Assembly: GCA_902806595.1 (NCBI GenBank) | Contig: CADCXC010000035.1 | Span: 62,001-126,000, forward strand | DNA from: Pyrenopolyporus hunteri | Taxonomy: Eukaryota; Ascomycota; Sordariomycetes; Xylariales; Hypoxylaceae | Length of the DNA stretch: 64,000 nucleotides | Direction of reading: 5' to 3' | Shown here: positions 32,322-44,400 of the stretch, piece by piece | Numbering within the stretch: the stretch's first letter is position 1 | Layout: every line of letters starts with the position of its first letter | Program-made: the position numbers and the translations under genes | Notes under the pieces: generated by a model | Databases searched by the model: none | Told to the model about the DNA's origin: nothing | The model's input: only the letters and a program-made list of their open reading frames with translations

Positions 32322-35300
32322 ACGGTACATAGGTTGTGTCCCTGACCCTAGAACCTCAGGTGCCTACATGTACCGTACCTAACTCTCCATGTAAGTAATG
32401 TTATGCTACGGCTCAATTGTGGCTCTATATACTCGTATCCGCGGATTGTCAAGATTATAAGAAAATTGAATAACAATGCTAATGTGCTAAGCAGGGTAGC
32501 CTACTACGAGATTGTTCGCGTTGTCCGAACCAAACTATTACACTATAGCCCCAAATACGGGGTAGGTGTTGGGTACCTACCTTGGGTGGATAAAATGTGT
32601 ATTCAATACATCATGTACCCATAGTACATACGCTACACGTACATGTAGGTAATCTTCAAACTTGCCTACCACCTACCTAGGTACCTTCTACGTTGCTTCT
32701 AGTTAACATACTATTAAACATGGGACGGAGTAAGAGCCAGTGAGGGAAGTCGGGAAGGGAGAGGTATGGAAGGTATGGGAGCAACGTTATTGCAAATCTA
32801 GTATGCGAGAGTAGGTAGGTATCTCCTTCTTTCTTCATTTTACATGCGACTTATATGCACCAAGTAATTTCCCACGCTTCGACGTTGCCGCGCTGCATTA
32901 GATCGAATGATTTATTTCTCCAGCGGTTCCCCGGGGACCAGGCGCTGACTGAACCACTAATTGAACCAAGCAGAACGGTCAATTTGATCCCACAGCCGAC
33001 TCCTGCATACTGATACCTACAAAATCATCTACATCCTACAAAGAATTACTGTAGGCAGGCAGCTAGTTTCCCTTATAATTAGCCCTGGCGCACCCTGAAT
33101 ATCATTAAAGCAAGTCTCAACGAGTATTTTCCTAGATCCCTGAAATCTACCAAGAAGCACCAAGAAGTCCTCGCCGCTTTCATATTGGTGAAAAGGTGTA
33201 ACGTCGGTATATTGGTCAGATTGTTGTATTGGATGCACTTGTTGATATTTCCGATATTTCACCATTATACACGGCCAATTTACACATAACTAGCACATCA
33301 CTAACACATAACACATAACACATAACACAATACATAACTTACCTTCTCTTACTCATACCATACACATACAGCAACCCGTTCGCTAATCGATGAATGACGT
33401 TTTAAGTCCAACCCAAGAATCCGGTGAGATTTCCCAATCTGACCGAAGTCCCTCTTGTCGAACAGTGAACCGAGCACCTGGAGCAGCCCATGTCCCTGTC
33501 GATCAACCACTAAAATAGGCATATCACATACCTTGCTGGTTCGCAAAGTCTGGCCGCGATCGAGTCGTCCCCGTTGTGAGGCTCTTGGAAAGCCCTAGGT
33601 CTGCAGTATTAAATCGCGAAAAATGCGACAACATGTATAAATCGTCATAGAACGGATTGGGGGGATTTGGGGGAATGGCCGAGGTGGGTACTTCATACCT
33701 AATAGGACATTCTAGGACCCTCCAGGACCCTCCGGGACCCTCAGGCTCAGAGTCCGCCGCCAACGCGGACGGTTGTACGATATGCAAAGTACGAGTGATG
33801 TAACCGACCTCGTCAGCCTGTCACCTGCAACCCGCAATCCCACACCCCTGTTCTCGCCTATTCGGGACATGTTGAAAAAGAAAAGGCCTGAAGTAACGCA
33901 CGCTGCCAATTATGTACGAAAAGACGGCCTACGCACCCGGGTAGGGACGCCGTTCTTTGCTGGTTTGCTATTATGTTCTACGAGACCCATGAGAGATTCT
34001 GCTTCCGGCCTGGGCACACTACCACCATCTCCATACAAATGGTTAGGCGACTTAGGTATTCTCTTTGACGTCATGCGTCAATTCCTATCCTCAGAGCCAT
34101 CGGCCATTGGCCCGCATGGATGGATGAGAAACCCTCCTCCATCGTATCGTCCTCCTACTCTCCTACTGTACGTATACAGGAAATACTTAGAATTGGCAAT
34201 ACGCTAAGTATTCGATTCTTCAACCGGCCAAGCTGGGCCTAAGTTAGGGAGTCCGCGTAGGTATCTACTACGCCTCGTCGGTCAGCGGATCTGACATAAG
34301 TTTATCAATTAGTTTGAGTGGTGTTACGATCACAGGCTAACATTGAAGGCCGAAGTAAAGACATTTCGCGGCTCGCCCGTACCGTCAATATATTTCCCAA
34401 CTTAGGTAAAGTCTTCGGCAGGAAGCAGTGGGAGCGAACCTAGACAAGTGTCATGTTCATTGCTTGAGCGACTAACTCTTACCTAGGTAGGTTACCTACC
34501 AGATAATTGCACTATCGAAGCTAGCCTAAGCAAGCCCTAAACGGAAGCTGACGTCGACCTTAGGTAGCTCGTCCGGCACTCTATTCATTGTATTTACGCG
34601 GGCTACATGATCTGCTTTCCCGTTACGACGACAAGGCGTCTACCTCAGCCCATCGATTCCAACAATATTTCCTCCTTTTGGTAAAGCAGATATGGAAAAA
34701 TCAAAGTACAATTTCTCCGATGCTACCGACATCTAGCCGGATGATAACTAAGCGGTCTAGACTTGAAGGCCCAGCATTCTTTTTTATGTGAAGGTTGCCG
34801 TGTCCGCGATGGATAATTCGTCCCTTGCGCAATTATCTTTATATATATTCACAATCCAAATACCCTCGACGAGGAATGGATTGTGATAATGCAAGTCATT
34901 TGCATACAGACACTCGATATCCAGCGTACCTATTGCATTCGCGGAATGAAAGCGCCGAGAATTTATCGCGACTTCGGTCTACCGCCAACGATCTAAAGGT
35001 AATCGTGCTATACCGCCGTCATATTAGAGTAAATGAATTTCTTAATTTGATACGAAACGTTCAGTTGAATATTCTAGGGCTACAATGGCAGAACCGATCC
35101 CTTAGCTAGTTGCGAAACAGTTTCGTTTAAGGGGGCCGAGAACACCAAGACGTCCCACATAGTAGAAGATTCATCCATGATCTTCTATGCACAGAACGAA
35201 GGAATTCAATAACCAGCGTTGTCTCAGGCTTGGCTAACCCCGCGTATTCGCTACCGTAATTGGATGGCTGCTAATCCCGATTGGTCTCAGCTCACGAGTT

Positions 35301-35660
35301 TCTTCAAGGCGCGCTTGGCGTCAGCCTCGTGAAATTCAAGGGGTCCAGCTAGGGGGTTCAATCGCGAGACTAACCTCAGATCGCCAGGGAAGGGTTGAGA
35401 CGGTCCCTGTATCAAGGAGCTCCATCAGCCTTGTGTCCTGGCTCCGGGGACCTTTCTTTCATTTTAGTTTTCTTATTTTCTTTCTTTTCTACCCTGCGCT
35501 CTCCATATAGTAGTAGATTGTCGTGTTATCTTCTCTCATCTCTCTTATTTCTGTTAGGATTAATAGGGCGTGTTTATTGTAACCTTCTCTCTTCGGATTT
35601 TGATTACAACTTTTATTTCGTTTATTTTCACAATTTCGGCGCAGGGCGTGAAATTCCAGG

Positions 35661-36616
35661 ATGTTCGCAAGCTTAACCACGAAACTAGCGATGAGAAAGG
35701 CAGGGTTGTCGAGCGATGCTTTTAACTTTTCTTCATCCAAATCTAGCAAATCCAACGACGGCTCCGTGCCTGGGCTCGACGATATCGAGGAGTCGAACTC
35801 GGGCTGGCCAGCTTGGATGAATACCAAGAAACTCCCACTTACGGCACAAGCTTGGTTGTCGCCCGTTCCTCCACCAGTCCCCGTTGCCGAATGCCCCAGA
35901 CCAGGCGACTTAGCACCCCTAGACCGAGATCGCCAATTAAGCTTCGGTGGCGGAAAGCCGGTCATAGTCCTCTTCCTACGCTGCGTGGGATGCGCCTGTA
36001 CGGCTCGCCCCCACCGCCACGGTGTCTCAAGCCGCCACGTAATGCTGACCAGATCCAATTCGCAGTCGCACAGAAGTCCTTCCTAGCCCTCCGAGACCTC
36101 GCAATCAAGAACCAAGGCAGACTAACCTGCGTCGCCGTGTCACATTCATCGCGAGATGCGACTCGAAGGTGGGTCGACATGCTCGGCGGCGCGTGGAACG
36201 TCGAGATGGTCATCGACGAGGACCGCGCCATCTACGCAGCGTGGGGGCTAGGGCTGGGAAGTATATGGTACATGTTCAACCCCACCACGCAGATACAGGG
36301 CTGGAAGGAGAAGGGTTGGCTGGGCATAAAAGTAGCGAATTCCCTCCAACGGACGGGCGGTCTCAAGCAGGACTCGACCGCTGGTGGCGGTGGTGGTACC
36401 GCCGCTTCTAGCGCTGCGGATACAAGCGAGGGCCCGTCCACAGCTATGGGGAATAAGTGGCAACAGGCTGGCTTGTTTGCCGTGGACGGGCGGGGAACGG
36501 TGATATGGTCCGCGAAAGCGCTCCGCGCCGACGACGTGATGGATTTAAATGCGGCAGCCATGGCGCTTGGCTTCAAGCCAGTGGGCCAGGATCCAGTCGT
36601 GCAACGCGTCGAATGA
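35661..36616 (+). CDS. Peroxiredoxin-like (AhpC/TSA, PRXL2-type) protein
   Basis: Exons 35661-35997 and 36066-36616 encode 295 residues. The 68-nt intron starts GTACGG, has a GCTGAC branch and ends CAG, phase 1. The thioredoxin-like segment VIVLFLRCVGCAFAQKSF contains Cys108-V-G-Cys111, with the intron splitting the codon two residues later. A long helix and LTCVAVSHSS follow, then VIDEDRAIYAAWGLG and a late strand AGLFAVDGRGTVIW. This is the layout of peroxiredoxin-like 2 proteins, which have a CxxC instead of the single peroxidatic Cys of true peroxiredoxins. A thiol redox role is inferred. A Gly/Ala/Ser linker lies at about residues 208-226. No targeting signal is clear. The gene is on its own between two long spacers. 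Confidence 0.8.
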
Positions 36617-39600
36617 ATTGACGAATGAAACGTGACGATCCTATATTCCAGGGTGGGTAGCGGGCGTTATGTCTAATTTTACGTAGGGCAGGCGTACGTA
36701 GGTGGCAGGTAAGTCTTAAGTCTCTTCTAGCTCTGGTAGATAGGAGGTATATATTATCAATAGCATCTCGTTCATTTCTTGCATTCGGTTATCTTTTAGC
36801 GTATTGTGCAGCATAGCAACGTATTTGCAGTATTTACCTACCTGCCTACGCAGACATATCCATAGGTCATTTTTATAGCTCGATGACGTCTGTTCAGGTA
36901 AGTAGGTATCTATCTACCCATGGAGGTCGATCATCCGTACCATCAGCAATAAAACGCCACCAGAAAAATTCGGAGATCGGAGGTAAATCCCAACTATTTC
37001 CATTGGACCCCGTAGTTTATATACGACTTACACGAATCTGACCTGCCAGACGATCAGCTATCTAGTTTACTATAGATCTTGTTGCTAGGATTCGGGTCTG
37101 GGCAAGCACAGCGTCCAATGACTTAGATGGTAAGTCTACGAGTGACCCTAGACCGGGAAGGATATAAAGGAGCGGTGATTCGACGGAGGCGAGTTATGGT
37201 AATATGATTAGATCTAGGGAGACGAGGCGGCCGCTGGACTTGTAGAGAATAGTCGGTACCTCCTTAACAGATACTTACCTAGGTAGGTAGGTAGTTTACC
37301 CCTTTGCATTGCCATATTATAAGTAGACATCGAATCCGTTCGTCGTATTTAACTTAAATAGCTGTCCAATTTATATGGTTATACGTTTTCCTTGAAGATG
37401 ACATAAATAGTGTAGGATACACATGCGAGGTAAGTCGTACTTAAACTAGATACATACCAGGCATCCTGTTTAACCGTGCTAAATTCACAACATTAGGTAG
37501 GTGTCTATCTACACTGAGGTAATCTAAAATATCATATTGACTACCACGTCGGGTAAGTGAGGCCTATAGAGATAGATACAGGCACGTACTCACCCAACAC
37601 GACGGGACCGGCTGGTATATAAACATCTCGATATCTAGCACGGTCCTAAACTCTAAACTCCGCCTCTCCGTAAATAGGTGGACCAAGAGGTATAATATCT
37701 ACCTCCCGCCCAGGAGCCAGGACTATATATTGTTAAGGACTTATTAAATGAATGAATATTTAGTCATGTCCGCTCTTCCTCCTTGTCATAAGTCATGGAG
37801 CATCCCGTGGAGCACCTTGGCTCTAGGAATTCGCAAAGGTCTATTTTCCCATGAGAAGACACTTGAAGAGGATAACTCATTAAGGTAAATAGTCACTGGT
37901 AGCCATCACTGGCTTTTAAACAAGTCCAGGTGCTAAGTATTCCTACCTTTACATAGCTTTTATAGCGTTTTCTATCCTATACCTATGTTTGTTGAGTGCC
38001 TGGGTGAGTAGGTAGGTAGGTAGTGTACTTTCTATGTGCTGTGGCGTGTTATCGATATTCGCCATCCCATAGCTTCTACTCATGTCTAACGGATGATCTA
38101 GCTAGGTAGGTAGATACCTAAACCAAGTGTGATACGAGTCCATAAACGGACGAGTAGACACGAGATATATTAACTCTTTACTATTGTACACATTAGCGTT
38201 CTATTTACCTATGCTTGCCTACCTCCCTGGTCCGGACTTTACACACCCGCTCACACTGGAATGAGAATAATCTTGTTACGACCGGGTACCCTTAGCCCTT
38301 TATAGAATCATTCTGTCTAACTCACCTAACCTAGCTGGTAGGTGCCTATATAGATTAACGGTAGTAGCTAGGTGCGCACGACTCACGAGGTAGGTTGGTA
38401 GCTTCAACACGGACAAGTATCAAATTCGAGGTGGGAATGTAGCCGCTGCGTCAACTAAATCGCGTAAAGCCTACATAGGTCTCGTATGGTTAAACGCCCT
38501 CCTAAATACTCGCTACACATTGGTATCTACAACTTCCAGAACTTGGCCAAGTCGGGTTCTAAGGCCGACTAACATTACGACTCTTACCATTGCTTACCTT
38601 TACCTAAACATTCTCGGGTCCAGCGACGGAATAAACACCTAACTGCAGCATACGAACTGTTAGAATCACGCGAGACGGACTCCGAACCCGACTATCAGGA
38701 AGTAGCAAAATGCCGGGGATGTGCCAGTAGTCCATTTTGCCAGATTGTGATGCCTAATCGATCGATGTACCAAACTCCCTCATGCGGACTCAACCACTAC
38801 CACCACCGTATCACCACCAACGCAAAATCTCCAGAATGCTTACACACACGCACCGATAGACGAGAAGGGAAAAGTAAAAGAAAAGGAACCGAACTCTACG
38901 CGCGACCATCTTCCATTAACCGACCCTTTTTAGAAGTCAAACGAGAATAAGGAAAAACACCGCCATGCCGCCGACAAGAAAACACCCCTGATGTAGTTGA
39001 TGCCCTTCCATCCAAGCCCCTTCGGTTGTCAAGATTAATACAACAGTCGGAGGGATAGGCGACCTCTCGGCCGTCACGTGCAGCTCCTGACTGCACCCCC
39101 GTCGAGAGCTGCCTAGGTCACCTCCGACTGCTTTCTGTAGTATCGCATTAATGGAAAAACTCCGTCCGGGGGATTCCGTTCCGGCACACGACCAAAAAAC
39201 CGAGGAAAACGCAACCGCAACCGCAAACACAAACCGCCACTACCCGTATCCTTAACCTTGTACCTTTGCCATGTCATTTTCGTAGAATTTCCGGTCCACT
39301 CTTTTCGCTGCTTCCATCCCGCCGAACCTTTGCAGGTACTAACTAATAAGGAACCAAGCTGCCTTATATATCGTTCTTGTAGAAGGGTGTCGCAATGCCT
39401 GGTAGTCGAGGAATAAGCCGACCAAAGGGAGGTATCGTAGGTCGTAGAAAAAACAGAAACGCAGAGAACTCCAGAAAATTCTTTTCCACCCCTTATTTTA
39501 CCAAATCTTTGTTTCCGTGTCGTCAAAGGCCTGAACACCCATGCTGATGCTGGATATACGTATCCCTCACCCCATGCCTAATCAACCTGAACACCGATTT

Positions 39601-39696
39601 TGTGCCAATTCAATCATTCGCCCTTAATGGTATCTTTAGCCGTGAATGCTTGGGTTAGCTCCGACCCCCTTGGTATTCATGACGCCGCTCCGTTTC
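36617..39696. other. Gene desert
   Basis: AT-rich with many CCTA/TAGG words (for example 37274-37292 and 38101-38120). Short ORFs at 38747-39538 show no family features and overlap on both strands. Nothing else is seen. Confidence 0.5.
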
Positions 39697-41464
39697 CTAA
39701 CCCCAAACGCTTGCCTGAACTCCCAAGTTTGATTTGCTTCCCCAAACGCCCGTGCGGTTGCCCCATCCGCTGTATCCCTCCGCCGCGGTGCTAGACTGGT
39801 TCGAGGGCGCACCACTAGTCGAAACACCCTGAGTGGCGTCATCGCTACCGCCGGAGGCGGAGAAGCCGTGGCTCAGAGGCGACGGCAACGGGGTAGTCGA
39901 GCGCTTGTTCAACGCCGGATTAGATGCCTGAGCATTTGCGGACGGGCGTGTGCCGATGGGGGCAACCGCGCCGCCGCCCTGGATTGATTTAGAAGCGCCT
40001 CCCGCCCGAGGAGGGGACCCGCCGGTCGGAGACGAGTTGCTAGTGCGATTAGCTTGCTGGCCCACAGCGCTGTCGAAGATGCCAATGTTGGTAGGCGGGT
40101 TCGACTGAGGGCTGGCGTTGCTGTTAGCTCGCGACAGACCCTGCGCCTCGGTGGGCTGCGAGGCACCTTCGGCGGTGTTGGGCGCGGCCGATCGTCCGTA
40201 GTCGTAGGCTAGCGGGGAAGGACCGCGGTGACCGGAAGTGCCGGTGGGCAGACCAGGTACTGCGGATCGACTCACGCCGGACTCATCGGGATAGCTACCT
40301 TCGCCAAATAGCGCACTACGCTGGCGCGCAATCAGATCGCGACGTTCGTCTTCGGACATGCTGCCAGGGCTCAGCGCGCGCTCAGGCTTTCCGTTGTACG
40401 ATATATCACCAAGAGCGTCTGTGAGGTTGAAGTTAGCATGCCTTCGTAGACCTATGGAGAGGAAGAGAAAATGGAAGATAGAAAGAGGGCGGTGATTCGA
40501 GAGTGTCTCGAAGCAGGGTTCACAGTAATTCAAGAGATATGAAGTCAGGGAAGACATGGAACATGTTGACTCCGCTGGGAGAATTTTCTTCTTTTGATTT
40601 GTGATGCAAGTTTTGTGCTATACAGTAGAGGGTGGCCTACTTCGGTTAAATTGCTGCTCTTGATGATAGTTGCGAAGCTCTCGTTCCCGTTGAGCTGCCA
40701 TCCTCCGCTTGGCCTGCATCATCTGCTCCGCCTCGTTGGAGCCACGCGAGGGCTGGTGTCGTTGCGCGGCATAAAAGTTCTGTAGGTTAGGACCAGGGTG
40801 TCCAGCGCGCGGGTCACCAAACTCGAGGGAATGCGGTCGCGGGCCATGTCCGGACGCAACTCGGCCGTCTAGACTACAATCAGTGCCATTTCTTCGACGA
40901 AGGTTGGTTGAATTCCGAGAACATGTTCAATATGCTTCGTTCTTAATTCCGAATTACTGGGATGAACTCACGTCGCCCTGGCGGGCCGTACATCTTCCCG
41001 CTCTTCACCAAATTGTCGACGGCTCGATCAACTTCTGTAAACCAGTTGGGTTAGCATCGGTGCACGGTGAATAGGTGGTCTTAGAAAGATAGGCTACGCT
41101 GCATCGACTAGCCGCAAGCATCACTCCAGCCGGAACTGATAACCGGGCTATTCTAGCGAACATTTACACCATCTAACAACGTATTCTTTCTCTCTTTTTG
41201 TCATACGCTCTTGGATTCCGCCTAGATCTTGAATATAACGTACCCTCAAATTGGTGGGAGAAAGCGATCGACTCGACTTCGCGCGGGATAGCGGAACTAG
41301 CACCTAATAAAAATTGGTCAGTCGCTTGGGTTTCGCCAACGCCCGCGGCGGATGCTAGACTTACCAGATCGCGCTGGGGGTGGCGGAGGGGTCTGATGAT
41401 CCCAGGTCGATTGAGAAGGACCCGTGCTGCCCCATTGCGAATCTCCGTAGTATTGCTGCGACAT
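39697..41464 (-). CDS. Conserved-looking intrinsically disordered fungal protein, function unknown
   Basis: Five minus-strand exons can be joined: 41464-41365, 41303-41244, 41034-40972, 40868-40641 and 40451-39697, giving 401 residues. Every join keeps frame and uses GTRNGN donors with YAG acceptors. The N-terminus is Gln/Tyr/Trp/Pro-rich. A short ordered segment around residues 45-70 (HQFEEVDRAVDNLVKSGK) follows. A helical, highly charged stretch (AEQMMQAKRRMAAQRERELR) and then the segment MSEDERRDLIARQRSALFG come next. The long tail is Ser/Pro/Ala/Gly-rich and ends in a Trp-containing GWGNRTGVWGSK...ASVWG motif. I recall proteins of this layout in other Pezizomycotina but know no function. 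The five small exons and continuous frame make it a real gene. Cellular location cannot be told. Confidence 0.75.
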
Positions 41465-44400
41465 ACTGTCCGAGTTCGTAGTAAGTTAGGAGTTAAGGGT
41501 TGGTTTGTATTTTGATTATGGTCGTTGGCGGTGTTGGACGACAAGCGGTAGCGTCTTGATAGGCAGGACTATCGATAACCCTAGCAAAGTATTCCAGGTC
41601 AGCCTTCTCATGCACAAATTCCTAAAATTCTTGGAATATATAGTTGGTAACGGTAAGGGCCGCCGCCGAACTCTGGTCTTCGACGTGCCGGAAAAGAAAG
41701 AGTTTAAGAGTGTCCTTTCTGACGAAAGTGGATGACATCCCTTGTTCGTCGACTCATTCCTCAGCATGCATTCGTAGAGGCGAAGTCATGTGTTGGCAGC
41801 AACCAACGAGAAGTTTTAACTTTCTGCTTCGACTAGTGATATCGCCCTGTTTCATGCTCCAGGCGCGTAGAGGCAAAAATCCACTTCTGACCGCCGCGAG
41901 AGAGGGGGCGGGAAAAAAAAGGTCGAGAATTTTGAAAAACATATGTAATAAAAATGTCTCTCGTTTTGTACTTACCGGAAACTCTTCAGCCCAAATATTA
42001 CTTTTAGGCGGAACCTGTTTGGTCTGGCGACAAAAGACTCGCCAAGTTCTATGAGGACGATGATAAGAAAAGAGAGGTGAAGAAAAAAAAGAAAAAATGA
42101 CTGCACCACACAATTGCGCAGTACACACACGCGACGGGGGGACGAGACGTGGGTTAGGAAAGGGAGGCGGCAACGGTAACGGGAGATGGCTACCTTCAAG
42201 TAATTAATAGGGGAGTACCTAATAAGAGAAATTATCGGAGGGGGGGACAAGTTGTAGTTGATCAACCAGACCGGGTCAGAATGGGGGAATGGGGGGAAGA
42301 GAAAAAGAGATAGAGAGAGAAACTTGGAGGTACTTTTCCGTACTCCGTGCCTGGTATCCTCCCTAGTACGGTGATACCTGAGGTACTATATGTATACCTC
42401 TGCACTTACTTTCCTTATTTCGCAAATTACTTACTTTTATGAGGTAGTAGCAAAGAGGTACATACCTATAAGTAGGGAATGGAATCTACCTAAGAACCCT
42501 AGGGCAGGTGGGACGTATACATACCTAGGTACCTACCTAGGTACACATGTGTGTATTTATGGGTAGGTACCTACGTACACAATAGAGGTAGACGGGCAGG
42601 CTAGAGGTACCTATGTAGTATGGCATTCAATGGAGCAAGCTCGATCCCGTTGGTGTGGTCCTTACTGGGCTGTTTTGGGTACATACAACGCAGTACATGT
42701 ACGTACGAGGTAAGTAGAGATGGGTGGTGGACCGAATGATGGTGATGAATTTTTAATGGGGCCCCGATTAGGTAGTATTTCACTGGTCAATCATGGTTGG
42801 CCTGCGGAATTTTTCGAGATTTTTTTTTCTCTTCCTTTCCTTCTATGGTGGGCTTGGTGGTCCTGTTCCATCCTTCTAGGGGAATCCGCCAGCAGGGAAC
42901 CAGTACTGAAGAGGCAACGTTGACTGAGATTGTAATACGACACGCAAAAGGTGGAGAAGAGAAAAAGGACCACAACGGGCCTAGTGGTTGAAGAAACTTG
43001 AACACATGCGATTGCACATACATGTACCTAATTCCATACCGCAGTACATCAACCCTTCCTCGTCCCTTCCATTTGACGTGAAGCTTGGCAGGAAATTTCA
43101 TACATGTACAACAAGTTGACAGCTGTCATCGATGGTTTCAAGTGATACCCATAAGATGGATGCTGTCCTTCTTCCCCCCTTTTTTTTCCTGCAGAGTTCG
43201 AGAATGAGACGGTGAAGTGTGAGGTGTAATTTCCTTTCGGCAGTATTAGTAGTCTTCACAGTCTAACCTAGGTGAGTTTTAATAAGTCTTGACCTCATTT
43301 GTCTAACCCGCGGCCATCTAAGTCACGGACAAGCCGACTTTTAATTTTGTGTCGTGGGAACAAAGCAGCAAAAGTCGTTGGCGAATACCTAGGTAGGTAT
43401 GATGATAGGTACAAGCAAAGTGGACTACGTACCTACCTATTACCTAGACCTACCTCTGTAAATTATTAACAATTACGGAGGAAGCCCTTCTTACAAGTTA
43501 CTATTAAGGATTTAAAGTGCCGTTTAGATCTTAGAGACAACTGAAACATCAGAAGTCGGGCTTCTAGCTCATAATAATAATAATAATAATAATAATATAA
43601 TAATAATAATCAGACAAATAGCAAAACGGTCAAAGCTGAGAATAGCGCGCTCCAGATTAGTTAGGGATACCCTAAAACTTTTAGAATAGGTAGGTACACA
43701 TTTGAGCATGGTTACAGGCCCGTGCCTGCTAGTAATCAACGGGAACAAGGGTCACCCTACCTTGGCAACTCCAGACTAACAATCGTCACCTTGCAGCCGT
43801 TTCCTTAAAATCCTAATGCTCACGTTGCGCATATTATATACCAGGTATACATTTGGTACATAACGTGTAGTAATAAGTTAAATTATACCTAGCACCTACT
43901 CTAGACAACTGGAGTGTCTTACGCCTAAGAATAAAATACATACCTAGAGGTAAAAGGGTACGCCAGGTGTTGAGCATGTCTGATATACGTTCTATGGATG
44001 AGGTGTAATCATGATGTTTTATGAGGAAACTCGACAACATAAGGGGGAAAACTAAACAAAACGTGAGATGGCCCTTCAAGAGCTACCTACGTGTACCTAA
44101 TGTCTACCTAAGCATAGAACCAACACCGGAGTTGACTGCCGTCTGAACCGCTGTCCACCTCACAGATGCCCCAGGTGCGTCCCTTCGTTTGATTACCAAC
44201 GACCCCCCACAAGCATCCACCAGTTCTCTCCAGAAGAGAGATACATATACTTGCGCACGGGAGACAGGTACCTATAATACACCCCCGCACTTAGTACTTA
44301 ACCACACATATTATCAGCCCGAGTACAAAGTATCCTAGTATAGAATTTATCCATGGGTTCTTTCCTCCCCACATTTTAGTTGAGTCTAAATCTCGTCAAT

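Larger units (their letters stand above)
30640..35660. other. Gene desert with simple repeats
   Basis: No gene is confidently seen over 5 kb. It contains GT/GA dinucleotide runs at about 31597-31660, a GGTTA triple repeat at 31516-31533, clusters of CCTA/TAGG words at 32256-32321 and 32640-32700, an ACACATA run at 33304-33330, and GGACCCTCC-type tandem units at about 33715-33745. Minus-strand ORFs at 33029-33265, 33349-33546 and 33524-33787 could be relics; no family is recognised. Confidence 0.5.

Noticed and set aside
33773..34207. 144-codon plus-strand ORF
   Set aside because: No recognisable features; overlaps antisense ORFs in repeat-rich DNA.
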